Below, one piece after another: positions 8,878 through 17,581 of a stretch of DNA of 64,000 nt. How positions within the stretch are numbered: the stretch's first letter is position 1; the number at the start of each line of letters is the position of its first letter. The translations under genes and the position numbers were made by a program. The notes under the pieces were generated by a model. It had not been told where the DNA came from. It made no database searches and worked only from the letters and a program-made list of their open reading frames with translations. Location: NCBI RefSeq assembly GCF_007993065.1, contig NZ_VOPL01000010.1, forward strand, positions 1 through 64,000, in the 5' to 3' direction. The DNA comes from Paracoccus aurantiacus. Its GTDB lineage: Bacteria > Pseudomonadota > Alphaproteobacteria > Rhodobacterales > Rhodobacteraceae.

Positions 8878-9785
8878 GCGAGCTGGTCACCGCATCCGAG
8901 CAGGCCATCGCCAAGGGCTCGACCAGCTTCGCCGCGGCCGCGCGGCTGCTGCCGCGGGCGGTGCGGGACGACACGGTGATGCTGTATGCGTGGTGCCGCC
9001 ATGCCGACGACGTGGTGGACGGGCAGGTGTCGGGTGCCGCCCCGGCCGAGGGGCACGACGCCGCCGCGGCGGTCGCCGCGCTGCGGGCCGAGACGCTGGG
9101 GGCGCTACATGGCGACGGGCCGATGGCGCCGCCCTTTGCCGCCCTGGGGACGGTGGCGCGGCGGCACGATTTTCCGGACGCCTGGCCACTGGCGCTGATC
9201 GACGGCTTCACGATGGACGCCGAGGGTCGGCGCTATGCGACACTGACCGACACGCTGGACTATGCCTATCACGTCGCCGGCGTCGTCGGCGTCATGATGG
9301 CCCGTGTAATGGGTGTGCGGGACGAGGACGTGCTGGACCGCGCCTGCGACCTGGGGCTGGCATTCCAGATGACCAACATCGCCCGCGACGTGCAGGACGA
9401 CGCCGCCATCGGGCGGGTCTATCTGCCTCAGGACTGGCTGGACGCAGCCGGGGCGCGGGTGGATGCGCCCGGCACGCCTGCGCTCAACGGCGTGATCGCC
9501 CGGCTAGTGTCCGAGGCCGAGCCCTATTACGCCTCGGCCCGCGGAGGGCTGGCGGGGCTGCCGCTGCAGGCGGCCTGGTCCATCGCGGCGGCGCTGCGCG
9601 TCTATCGCGCCATCGGGCGCAAGATCCTTCGCGCCGGACCGGGCTTCGACGGCCTGCGGGTCAGCACCTCGGGGGTGGAAAAGGCGGCGCTGATTGCGGC
9701 GGCTGCAGCGGATGCAGCAGCGTCGCGCTGGCGCCCGCCACCACCACGGCCCGCCAAGCTGTGGACGCGGCCCAGAACGCCGTGA
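8874..9785 (+). CDS. crtB: Phytoene synthase CrtB
   Basis: 303-residue head-to-head prenyl synthase that joins two geranylgeranyl diphosphates to phytoene, the first committed carotenoid step. Substrate-Mg binding motifs DDVVD (near 45) and DVQDD (near 170) are intact, with GSTSFAAAARLLP, YAYHVAGVVGVMMARVMG, QMTNIARDVQDD and GRVYLPQDW as family signatures. It is the last gene of the operon. The alanine- and proline-rich C-terminal tail (last 30 residues) is not conserved in the family. Confidence 0.97.
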   Translation: MSELVTASEQAIAKGSTSFAAAARLLPRAVRDDTVMLYAWCRHADDVVDGQVSGAAPAEGHDAAAAVAALRAETLGALHGDGPMAPPFAALGTVARRHDFPDAWPLALIDGFTMDAEGRRYATLTDTLDYAYHVAGVVGVMMARVMGVRDEDVLDRACDLGLAFQMTNIARDVQDDAAIGRVYLPQDWLDAAGARVDAPGTPALNGVIARLVSEAEPYYASARGGLAGLPLQAAWSIAAALRVYRAIGRKILRAGPGFDGLRVSTSGVEKAALIAAAAADAAASRWRPPPPRPAKLWTRPRTP

Positions 9786-9843
9786 CCGGTTGGCTGTAAT
9801 TCTTTCCTGGCCACGAGGCCACGGGACGGTCAAATCCTGCGGC

Positions 9844-9966
9844 TTATCGCGTCAGCATTAGGGTGATCGTCTCCACGATTTCGGCCGACATCGGCTCAGT
9901 TGGCGAACCCCACGTCGTGACCAACTGACCCTCGCCGTCCAGCAGAACCTTGTTGAACGGGTCGTT
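9844..9966 (-). pseudogene. Glutathione-peroxidase-like C-terminal remnant
   Basis: The minus strand ends with a 40-codon stretch, NKVLLDGEGQLVTTWGSPTEP followed by MSAEIVETI, closed by TAA at 9844-9846. This resembles the last strand and helix of glutathione peroxidase/thioredoxin-fold proteins (pattern N-K-x-L-x-D-x-x-G-x-x-V). Upstream of about 9966 the frame loses the similarity, so only a tail is left. Identity is tentative. It shows that the right side of the crt island is also a broken gene. Confidence 0.4.
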
Positions 9967-10567
9967 TGCGGGAGAGTGTGAAATCCTACTCTAAGCTGAC
10001 AGCGGTCGTTCGTGCAGCGCGCGGCGGCGTTTGGCAAAATGGGCTCGAAGCGGTCATGCGGCGGTGCGGCGAGGTCTTTCCCTTGGTCGACCTTGGCTCG
10101 ACGTCGCTCCCGGCCCTTTGTCGACATTCGAGCCTGGCGCGGCGTACGTCCGGTCCCAGCCCGTCCTGCGACATTCGTGCCGGGCGAAGCTTGACACCAG
10201 GCGCCGACAAGAGGACGAGGGAACGTTCGTTGGCTGCGGTTTCGTCAAGGCCCGCTGCGGATGTGCAGGAGAGTCTTGGAACGTGTGTGAACCGCTAGTT
10301 GCAGCGCCCTAGCGATGCGCTAGCGGGCACATTGGATGGCTCGTGACCGCTACAAATCCGCCGGGAGGGTGTTGACTTTCTCAGTCGTAATCTCAACCAC
10401 TGCGTGGCCGATGGAGCATATGTTTAGGCTGTTGTGAATGAACTGCAAACCTTTCCTTAGAAGACGGTCATGTTGTCGACGTAGTATCGGCGAGAACATT
10501 ACGCTTTCATCGACGCCTTGTTCGTTGGCCCAACGAGCACACGCCCTGAAGAATATTGGTAAGAAAC
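9967..10567. other. Intergenic, no gene recognised
   Basis: About 600 bp between the peroxidase remnant and the DGQHR operon. Short open frames occur on both strands but show no family motifs or ribosome-binding sites. Base composition drops from GC-rich to nearer even at about 10,370, marking the border of the inserted DGQHR/methyltransferase module. Its promoter should lie within the last 150 bp. Confidence 0.5.
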
Positions 10568-12058
10568 ATGTGCTCAGCTAAGAACGCGTCACCCGCGATA
10601 AACGCTCTGAAGTTTACCCAGTGGCTCGATATCTGGGACGGGTTTGAATATTCGACAAACCCGCCTGACAGGAAGCCGAAACCTTCAATGTTCATTTTTT
10701 CCATGAATGCTTCGACGCTGCGTAGCTATAGCGACGTTTATAAGCGTGAACGAAGCAGTGTTGAATCCGAGGGCATTCAAAGAAAAAGAGACGAGAAGCG
10801 GACGGAACGGATCCAAGAGTATGTCCAGTACGGTTATCCGTACGGCGACCTGAAGGAGAGCCAACGCACATCGGAAAAGGTAGTCCTTAGAAAACCAGGT
10901 TGGCTGCCAACCGCTATCGTAGTGAACATCCTCGAACCCGGCGACGTGCGTCGGGGCAAACAAGCATCTCAAGGTCTGACGGCAAACGTTATTGAAAATT
11001 CAGGGCAATATCAGATCCAACTGCCTCACCTAAACGAGTTCACTCAAGATGATGTTAGACCTTTCGAAGTTATAGATGGCCAGCACCGGCTGTGGGCGTT
11101 TGAAGAGCAGTTGGATGGCGATTATGAGCTACCAGTCGTCGCATTTCATGGGCTCGACATTGCTTGGCAGGCCTATCTTTTCTGGTCGATCAATGTCTCC
11201 CCCAAACGGATCAACCCTAGTCACGCTTTCGATCTTTATCCATTGCTTAGGAACCAAGCTTGGCTTGAGCAAACAGGCGATCTGACCGTCTATCGGGAAG
11301 CTAGGGCGCAGGAAATCACTGAGTGGTTATATAAACACCCGGATTCTGTATGGAAAAACAGGATCAATATGCTTGGCGAAAGTGGCGCTGGTTGGGTGAG
11401 TCAGGCAGCATTCGTGCGATCGTTGACTGCTGCATTTTTCGGAACCGGCCGTGGTAAGGCCGGCCGATACGGTTTGTTTCAAGCAGCCACCCCCGGGCAA
11501 GAAGAGCCCTTGCCGTGGACAAGATCGCAACAGGTAGCTCTTGTACTCGAGTTTTGGCGGTTGGTCAAAGAAGCCATCGATGACGGCGAAGCTGGAGATT
11601 GGGCGGACGCCTTTAAAGGTGCGAAGCCCGAAAGAGATCCTTTCGACGACCGAAGCTCCATGTTGAATCAGGATATGGGTGTCCGTGCGGCTCATGCCGT
11701 CGTGAACGATTTCCTGTATCGTTCCGTTGACCAATGGCAACTTGCAGATTGGGTTGCAGAGGAGTTTGACGAGACCGATACGAACGAAGAAGATGTCTCA
11801 CGATCTCTGGAAACTTTGCGAAATCAGGACTTCTACGAGCCCTTCAAAGAGTTGGCGCTCGCGCTGACACGTTTTGATTGGCGATCCTTGGATGGGCCGG
11901 GAGTTCGAGACAATCGAGATTTAGAGCTTACACGTCGTGCGTATCGCGGGAGCGGCGGTTACACCCTCCTGACAAACGACATCATACGAGAGTTAAGTAA
12001 ATCTCAATCAGCGAGCGTCGCAAAAATCGCCCGAACCATTTCTACCGGCGGTGAGTAA
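10568..12058 (+). CDS. DGQHR-domain (DndB/DpdB-like) protein
   Basis: About 496 residues. Near residue 175 it carries PFEVIDGQHRLWAFEE, the defining motif of the DGQHR family, which includes DndB (DNA phosphorothioation) and DpdB (7-deazaguanine DNA modification). A second family-like block is LPVVAFHGLDIAWQAYLFWSI. The N-terminal part (YSDVYKRERS, RKPGWLPTAIVVNILEP) also fits. The start is uncertain: ATG 10568 or TTG 10556; an internal ATG at 10688 begins MFIFSMNAS. It overlaps the next gene by one base (TAATG). No dndCDE or dpdA is in the window, so its partners are the two downstream genes. Composition is more AT-rich than the flanks, pointing to transfer. A role in DNA modification or phage defence is inferred from the domain and context. 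Confidence 0.75.
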   Translation: MCSAKNASPAINALKFTQWLDIWDGFEYSTNPPDRKPKPSMFIFSMNASTLRSYSDVYKRERSSVESEGIQRKRDEKRTERIQEYVQYGYPYGDLKESQRTSEKVVLRKPGWLPTAIVVNILEPGDVRRGKQASQGLTANVIENSGQYQIQLPHLNEFTQDDVRPFEVIDGQHRLWAFEEQLDGDYELPVVAFHGLDIAWQAYLFWSINVSPKRINPSHAFDLYPLLRNQAWLEQTGDLTVYREARAQEITEWLYKHPDSVWKNRINMLGESGAGWVSQAAFVRSLTAAFFGTGRGKAGRYGLFQAATPGQEEPLPWTRSQQVALVLEFWRLVKEAIDDGEAGDWADAFKGAKPERDPFDDRSSMLNQDMGVRAAHAVVNDFLYRSVDQWQLADWVAEEFDETDTNEEDVSRSLETLRNQDFYEPFKELALALTRFDWRSLDGPGVRDNRDLELTRRAYRGSGGYTLLTNDIIRELSKSQSASVAKIARTISTGGE

Positions 12059-13413
12059 TGGCGGACCCACTTGTAAACAGTCAGATTGGGCTGGCGAACC
12101 CTATATCTATTGTGTCCGAAATTACGACCTTCGGCAGTAAGGCAATAAGAAATTGGCTGCCCTTGGGACATCCGGCTCGCAACTGCCAAATTATGGATCC
12201 TGCAACCAACAGGGGCATTAGACGACTCGACCAGGCGCGTCAGCAACTAACTGACGCTCAGATGATCTCTTTGGTTTCCGCTTGTGGCCCCAATCACTGC
12301 CTAGATGGCTGGAGCTACCTGTCTCGTAGCGTTAGCGCACTTGTTGCTAGGGACGGCCATTCCGCGAAGCATATGGCATACTACGCTCAACTACGGGCAG
12401 CGATGAGTATGCTTGCGGTCTCCGGAGTGGGAATTTTTAACGGCCTAAACATCTGCGTCGACGCAAATGGTGCGGTGCACAAACTGGAGGACAACCGTGA
12501 GAATAAGGGCGGTCACAATACACATAGTATTGTATGGCCTGCACTGGACGCTTGGCTAAGAATTGACACCAATGCTGCTAGATTCCTGTCTGCAATAAAA
12601 CTGCATGGGTCGAACCTTAAAGACGCCCTGGACTCGATCTGGCCGAACCGACAACCTGTATCAATCGTCGTCCCGATGATAGACGCTTGGGCATTCGATT
12701 TAAATGTTGCCACCCAGCACCATGAACAAAGGAATATCTCAAGCTATACACCACATGATCTCAACGAGATACCCTGTTCATTCCAAGATGAAATGGACTT
12801 CTTGTCGGAGACGTGGAATGCCTTGGAGCCCTCGATGCCCAGTGGGTTTACTCAGCTCGACAACCATTTGTTGCGGCGCATGTTTCAGATGGTCCACCAG
12901 CAAGACAATTCTGTATTGGACCCAGAAGACAGAGTGCCGTTGGCTAATAGCTCAGTGGTAACCAGATACAGCGAGCTTGAGCCCACACTTCAGCAGGCTG
13001 TTCCTCAACCTTTCCTTGTAGACGAGGCGGGAGCAAGCGAACCTCAGATATTTCAACTGGCGTCTACGGACGGGTCTACCCCTCGCGCAATGATCTCGCG
13101 TGCCGTACTTCTGCTTAGAGCTGCGACGGCACTGAATGTTCTAACTCTAAACGAGGCTGGGTTCTCTCAACACGGGACAGAGATTAGACCATGGATCGAT
13201 CCCTTGCTTGTTCATCGTGGCATCGTTGCCGCAGATGCGTTGCCAGATAGAATGGCTGATCTGTGGGATAGTACCAAGTTCGCAGTCGAAGACTTCCAAG
13301 CATCGTTGGCCGCCTGCTCATATGATCCGCAAGCTTTCTTTACCGCAAACGACAACGGGACTCCTGCCGTCACGCAACTTGAGCGCGCTGCAATGTGGGG
13401 AATCTGCCCGTGA
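12058..13413 (+). CDS. Unrecognised protein, middle gene of DGQHR-methyltransferase operon
   Basis: 451 residues and no family that I can name. Most distinctive is a helical-looking block around residues 85-125, HCLDGWSYLSRSVSALVARD followed by HSAKHMAYYAQLRAAMSMLA and SGVGIFNG, which has the look of a paired-helix (HEPN-like) module. HEPN membership is a guess, because no clear R-x4-6-H nuclease motif is seen. Next comes KLEDNRENKGGHNTHSIVWPA. No transmembrane segment or signal peptide is apparent. It overlaps the DGQHR gene by 1 bp and the methyltransferase by 4 bp (GTGA), so all three are probably made together. Composition matches its partners, not the flanks. Confidence 0.7.
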   Translation: MADPLVNSQIGLANPISIVSEITTFGSKAIRNWLPLGHPARNCQIMDPATNRGIRRLDQARQQLTDAQMISLVSACGPNHCLDGWSYLSRSVSALVARDGHSAKHMAYYAQLRAAMSMLAVSGVGIFNGLNICVDANGAVHKLEDNRENKGGHNTHSIVWPALDAWLRIDTNAARFLSAIKLHGSNLKDALDSIWPNRQPVSIVVPMIDAWAFDLNVATQHHEQRNISSYTPHDLNEIPCSFQDEMDFLSETWNALEPSMPSGFTQLDNHLLRRMFQMVHQQDNSVLDPEDRVPLANSSVVTRYSELEPTLQQAVPQPFLVDEAGASEPQIFQLASTDGSTPRAMISRAVLLLRAATALNVLTLNEAGFSQHGTEIRPWIDPLLVHRGIVAADALPDRMADLWDSTKFAVEDFQASLAACSYDPQAFFTANDNGTPAVTQLERAAMWGICP

Positions 13414-14540
13414 AATATATGGGCTCAAAAAGGTCCATGCTGACCAACGGGCTTGGGGACGCTCTCAGCCAATCGGTAGCGGAATGCAATCGTGTATTCG
13501 ACCTATTCACAGGGTCTGGAGCCGTTGCGTGGCATGTCGCTCAGAAATACGACCGCGAAGTAATTGCTTCCGACCTCCAATCCTACGCGGTCGCATTAGC
13601 AGCCGGGGTAATTGAAAGAACCGAGTCTATAGCTGATCATCGTTGGGTAGACACCTGGTTCGACAGTGCTAGAGCGATGCAGCCAGATAGCTTTTTTCAA
13701 GAGGCTACAGTCCTTCAAGAGAAACTGGAGATTGACCAAATTTCGGCATCTGCGATTGACGCACAGGAACTCTGCGCGGACGTCAACTTACCCGTCTGCT
13801 TTGCTTACGGAGGCTACTACTTCTCTCCGCTCCAAGCGCTTTGGCTGGATACACTGCGCATTACTCTTCCCAACAATGCCAATCAGCGTAGGATAGGCCT
13901 AGCGTCTCTTATTATCGCTGCGAGCCAATCCGCAGCCGCGCCAGGCCACACAGCACAGCCGTTCAAACCAAATGAAACAGCTGGGCGTTTCCTAAGAGAA
14001 GCTTGGATGAGGGATATCCAATTCCTGGTTAAACGGGCGGTCATTTCTGTATCGGAGAAGTGCGCCAGAAAAGCAGGAAGAGCAGTTGTCGCAGATGCAA
14101 ACGAACTGGCCAAACAAGTTGGTGAAGGTGATCTGGTGTTTCTGGATCCACCTTACTCTGGAGTGCACTATAGCCGCTTCTATCACGTCCTAGAGACTAT
14201 TGCAGTCGGGAAGGTCGGAGAAATATCGGGTATCGGTCGATATCCCTCTCCAAGTGATCGACCCCGGTCAGATTACAGCTTGCGAACCAAGTCTAAGCTG
14301 GTTTTTGAAGGGCTACTAAAAGTCATATCAGAAAAGGGTGCATCAGGAATTGTAACGTTTCCAGCTGGTGAAGCAAGCAACGGAATGAGTGGTCAAGATG
14401 TGACTGAAATATCCGAAAGACATTTTTCGATACTTGAAAGAAAGGTGTCATCTAGGTTTTCGACTCTCGGCGGCGACAAGATACACCGCGATGCCCGTCA
14501 GGTTACAGAAGAATTGATACTGATATTGTCTCCGCGGTAA
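13410..14540 (+). CDS. D12-class N6-adenine DNA methyltransferase
   Basis: 376 residues. It opens with VKYMGSKRSM, typical of Dam/D12-class methyltransferases, has the SAM-binding motif FDLFTGSGAVAWHVA near residue 30, and the catalytic motif IV DPPYSGVHYSRFYHVLE near 250. I prefer GTG 13410, which gives a GTGA overlap with the upstream stop and follows GGGGAA; GTG 13395 would add five residues. No restriction endonuclease gene is adjacent, so this is either an orphan methylase or the modification arm of an unusual system with the DGQHR protein and its unknown partner. Target sequence cannot be read from the gene. Confidence 0.85.
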   Translation: MKYMGSKRSMLTNGLGDALSQSVAECNRVFDLFTGSGAVAWHVAQKYDREVIASDLQSYAVALAAGVIERTESIADHRWVDTWFDSARAMQPDSFFQEATVLQEKLEIDQISASAIDAQELCADVNLPVCFAYGGYYFSPLQALWLDTLRITLPNNANQRRIGLASLIIAASQSAAAPGHTAQPFKPNETAGRFLREAWMRDIQFLVKRAVISVSEKCARKAGRAVVADANELAKQVGEGDLVFLDPPYSGVHYSRFYHVLETIAVGKVGEISGIGRYPSPSDRPRSDYSLRTKSKLVFEGLLKVISEKGASGIVTFPAGEASNGMSGQDVTEISERHFSILERKVSSRFSTLGGDKIHRDARQVTEELILILSPR

Positions 14541-15155
14541 TCGCTTGGCCTTAAAATCGGTGCGTCTGTCTCTTGGAAGCCAAGGTCAGCCCTATCTTTA
14601 CCTGTTGGCCTCCAAGGTGCACCCGATAATTGATCTCCGCCATTTGGCATAACGCGCTTTATGGCTTTGAGCCGGAAGCACGGGGAAACCGCTGTAGGGA
14701 TGCAATCAGATCCGCTCGCGGCGCAGCACGGTCATTCGACCGTAGCGCGGCGAAAGGCTGCTTCCCGCCCGACATGTTGATCGCAGCACAACCGCGAAGG
14801 CAAGAATCGCTGCGATATTTGAGGTCTTCGCGCTTCCCGCCTTCGCTACCACTGCAGTCGCGATCTCTTTTGTCGGTGTCGAAGGGCGTGCACGTGGGTG
14901 CCGAAGCTTAATGCAAGCGGGTGCCGATCTGAGTGAGAACCAGCACCAGGGGATATGCAGCCCAATTCAAGAACGGTGGTGGCCCGTTGAACTGACACAG
15001 AAAGCCTGGTCAGCAGCGCCATGGGCGGGGTGTCGTTCCGAAATGCGCCGTTGCGACTCTGCGGGTGTTCGCAATATGTTCCAACCATGCCCGCGCGATC
15101 ACCATCAGGAAATCCATTCAGAAACCCGCGCCTTAGCGATCAGGCGAGGAGCGGG
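14541..15155. other. Intergenic, no gene recognised
   Basis: About 615 bp. One open frame at 14,630-14,911 has no recognisable motif, no good ribosome-binding site, and a composition suggesting non-coding DNA. GC rises again across this stretch, so the right border of the DGQHR/methyltransferase module probably lies here. No repeat or tRNA was noticed. Confidence 0.5.
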
Positions 15156-15404
15156 ATGCTGCTGACGGTGAAGTGTACGCGCTGCGGGCGCGTTGCTCGG
15201 TTTTGGGCGAAGGACCTGATTGAGGTGATCGGGCCCGACCACCAGGCCCATATCCCGCCGTTTCCCTGCGCGCGCTGCCGGACGAAGGAATGGATCAATT
15301 GGTCCTGGTCCGTCCCGTCAGCAACAGAACTGGCCGCAGGCTTGACCACAAGGCGTCCGGTCAGGAAGGTGACGCGGTGGATCTGGCGAAACGAGGACGC
15401 GTGA
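15156..15404 (+). CDS. Small zinc-ribbon-like protein
   Basis: 82 residues with two Cys-x2-Cys pairs, KCTRCGR and PCARCR, separated by about 25 residues, which would suit one structural zinc. The C-terminal half is rich in Trp, Arg and Lys (TKEWINWSWS, RKVTRWIWRNE). The family is not known to me. The stop codon directly abuts the start of the SRAP gene at 15405, so both are probably co-transcribed, suggesting nucleic-acid binding connected with DNA repair (inference). An earlier in-frame start at 15021 would add 45 residues without recognisable content. Confidence 0.6.
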   Translation: MLLTVKCTRCGRVARFWAKDLIEVIGPDHQAHIPPFPCARCRTKEWINWSWSVPSATELAAGLTTRRPVRKVTRWIWRNEDA

Positions 15405-16085
15405 ATGTGCAATCTGTACGCGAATACGACGGCGCAGGAGGCAATGCGGGGACTGTTCAAGGTCGCGACAGAGCGCGACCGACTCGGCAATGAACAGCCT
15501 CGCCCAGCCATCTGGCCGAAATATGATGCGCCGGTCGTGCGCATTGACGGAGACGGTGAACGTGAGCTGGTGCTGATGAAATGGGGCTTTCTGACGCCGA
15601 AGACCTCGGCGAAGACGGGAAAGCCCCTGAAGCCGGACGCCTGGAACAATGCCCGAGACGACAAGGTGGCCAGCTCGGGCCTGTGGAAGTCGTCATTTGC
15701 TGGCCGGCGGTGCCTGGTGCCGGTTTCGGCGTTCCGCGAGGCCAAGGGCAGAAATCCAGCAACGGATTTCTGGTTCGGCCTCGCAGCCGAAGCCGATGAC
15801 GACCGCCCGCCCTTCGCCTTCGCTGGTCTCTGGAGCGACGGCCAGCCAGGCGTCGACGGCGAAGAGGGTGACTGGCTGACCCATACGGTTGTGACGACGG
15901 TGGCAAACGAGCTTGTCAAGCCAGTCCACCCGACGCGGATGCCGGTGATCCTCGATCCCGGCGATTACGATGCCTGGCTCGACGGATCCGAATCCGAGGC
16001 CGGAAAACTGCTTCGACCCTATCCAGCCGAAAAAATGCGGATCGTGCGACAGGGCGTCGGCATTACATCTGACAAGGATCAGTGA
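15405..16085 (+). CDS. SRAP/YedK-like abasic-site DNA-protein crosslink protein
   Basis: 226-residue SOS-response-associated peptidase family protein (HMCES/YedK). The catalytic Cys is residue 2 (MCNLYANTT), which after Met removal forms a thiazolidine with abasic sites in single-stranded DNA. Also seen: the conserved Asn in WNNARDDK, the RRCLVPVSAFREAKG block, and HPTRMPVILDP, which contains the conserved histidine. Length and motif order are normal. It forms a transcription unit with the zinc-ribbon gene and overlaps the convergent DUF1173 gene by 7 bp. Confidence 0.92.
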   Translation: MCNLYANTTAQEAMRGLFKVATERDRLGNEQPRPAIWPKYDAPVVRIDGDGERELVLMKWGFLTPKTSAKTGKPLKPDAWNNARDDKVASSGLWKSSFAGRRCLVPVSAFREAKGRNPATDFWFGLAAEADDDRPPFAFAGLWSDGQPGVDGEEGDWLTHTVVTTVANELVKPVHPTRMPVILDPGDYDAWLDGSESEAGKLLRPYPAEKMRIVRQGVGITSDKDQ

Positions 16086-17206
16086 CCGCCGCCAGCCGGG
16101 GCCGGCAAGGCGGGCATCTCGATTTCATCGGCCGGCCAGAACCACGGCTGATAAACGCCGTCCTCGGCAATATCATGCAGGGTTTCCTCGTCGTCGGCCG
16201 ACAGCCCGTCTGGCGGGACATAGAGCGCGATTGGCGCGCCGGTGTCGAGCAAGAGGGCATTCGCGACCGGCGCCGACGATTGGAGATTGTATTTCAGCGA
16301 CTTGGCATAGGCGCGGTCCTTCAGTGCCTCGACGAGCTGATGCTCGCGGTCGCCGTCGAACGGGATCCAGTGTTCATTGACCGTCATGCCGGCAATCTCC
16401 CGGATCTCGGCATAGTTATTGCGGATGCTGAACGTCGCAATCAGGATCAGATGCCCGTCGCCTGCAGCTTCTATGGCATGGATCTTGTCCGCAAAAAGCC
16501 TGTCGAAGCGCGCCGCCAGGTCATCGTCCATAAAAAAGGCAAAATCCGGCAGATGCTTCATCTTCAGCTTTCGGCCATATTGTGACGGCTCGATCGACTT
16601 GAACTCTGCGACGACAATACCAAGCGGGACAGGCTTGCCGCGCTGCGGGGCCAGCCCGCGCAACCAGCTGCGCCGCTCCAGGGCCAGTTCATCTCGGCGT
16701 TCGTGATTGTAGACTGGCGGCACCATAAGGACCGACGCGAAGGGCTGCGCCTTGGTCCCGGTATTCTGTGCCACCCCGGTCAACTCGCGATGGATAATCC
16801 ACCAGTTCCGGCGCTGCCATTGCGGACGCCACTTTGTGAGGCCGGCGGCATCCCAGAGATAGTGAAGCGTGCCGAGCAAAGAGAGTTTCTTGGGGTTGGC
16901 GACGGCAGAGGATGCCTCAGTGTCGCCGGCGTCGTCGGTGACGATTGCGGCCCCGGCGACGTGTCCGAGTCCGGACAGCTCGGGCGGCGGATCGAACGAC
17001 GCGCAGCCAGGGTCGTGGGCATGGCCGGTTCCTGGCATCCGCTTCAGGTAATATTCGCCGCCAATCAGGGCGACATACATTTTCGGGTGTGCGGGGCAGC
17101 ACAGGCACGAGGGCCGAAGCTTCTGGCTGTGAGCCTGTTCGAGAATGGTCTGAAAGTTCGGAGCGTCTGCAGAAAATTCAAAGTCGTTAATGCGATACGA
17201 TGACAC
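16079..17206 (-). CDS. DUF1173 family protein
   Basis: 375 residues. The N-terminal block PSCLCCPAHPKMYVALIGGEYYLKRMPGTG-H-HDPGCASF (around residues 30-70) is the cysteine-rich hallmark of DUF1173, a family encoded mainly on plasmids and integrative elements of alpha- and betaproteobacteria. Its function is unknown. The GTG start at 17206 is preceded by GAGGAA. The C-terminus is acidic and proline-rich. It is convergent with the SRAP gene and divergent from the VapBC-like pair. The family habit supports an accessory-element setting. Confidence 0.8.
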   Translation of the reverse strand: MSSYRINDFEFSADAPNFQTILEQAHSQKLRPSCLCCPAHPKMYVALIGGEYYLKRMPGTGHAHDPGCASFDPPPELSGLGHVAGAAIVTDDAGDTEASSAVANPKKLSLLGTLHYLWDAAGLTKWRPQWQRRNWWIIHRELTGVAQNTGTKAQPFASVLMVPPVYNHERRDELALERRSWLRGLAPQRGKPVPLGIVVAEFKSIEPSQYGRKLKMKHLPDFAFFMDDDLAARFDRLFADKIHAIEAAGDGHLILIATFSIRNNYAEIREIAGMTVNEHWIPFDGDREHQLVEALKDRAYAKSLKYNLQSSAPVANALLLDTGAPIALYVPPDGLSADDEETLHDIAEDGVYQPWFWPADEIEMPALPAPAGGGH

Positions 17207-17281
17207 TTTGTGGGTTCCTCCGGCAGCCTGTTGCCGCCGTTCTAATCAATCATCAAGCAAGTCCTGGTTGACATTCTAACG

Positions 17282-17330
17282 TCTGGATATACATTATCGA
17301 ATATCTGGATATACCACAAGAGATATACAC
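17282..17330 (+). promoter_or_regulatory. Phased direct repeats, probable vapBC operator/promoter
   Basis: The 11-mer TCTGGATATAC occurs at 17282-17292 and again at 17304-17314, exactly 22 bp apart (two helical turns). A partial third copy, GATATACAC, occurs at 17322-17330, just before the vapB start at 17333. Such phased repeats upstream of an antitoxin gene are typical autoregulatory operators; the AT-rich core could also serve as a -10 region. Confidence 0.65.
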
Positions 17331-17332
17331 CA

Positions 17333-17581
17333 ATGCCGGGACTTTTCATCAGGGATGAAGCGGTTAACGCGCTTGCTGTGGAGGCTATGAGGCTGACCGG
17401 CGCAGATAATAAAACAGAGGCTGTTCGATCTGCCTTGAAGGCTGCCATCAACGCGGCCAAGGATCAAGTTCCTTTGCTGGAACGTCTTGAATCTGCGAGA
17501 GCTATTGCTGACAAGATCGGACCAGTGAACCCTGACTACGATGCGAAGGCAGATGCTGACGCCATGTGGGGCGAATACTGA
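17333..17581 (+). CDS. VapB-type antitoxin
   Basis: 82 residues. The N-terminal part (LFIRDEAVNALAVEAMRLTGADNKTEAVRSAL) matches the ribbon-helix-helix/PSK-like DNA-binding domain of VapB antitoxins. The C-terminal tail, ending MWGEY, would wrap the toxin. Its stop overlaps the toxin start by one base (TGATG). It probably represses its own promoter through the phased repeats at 17282-17330. Confidence 0.8.
   Translation: MPGLFIRDEAVNALAVEAMRLTGADNKTEAVRSALKAAINAAKDQVPLLERLESARAIADKIGPVNPDYDAKADADAMWGEY

Noticed and set aside
9786-9835. TGGCC-ACGA-GGCCA hairpin after crtB as terminator
   Set aside because: 5-bp stem with no T-run; too weak to call.
14630-14911. Possible 93-aa gene after the methyltransferase
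   Set aside because: No ribosome-binding site or motif; its composition suggests non-coding DNA.
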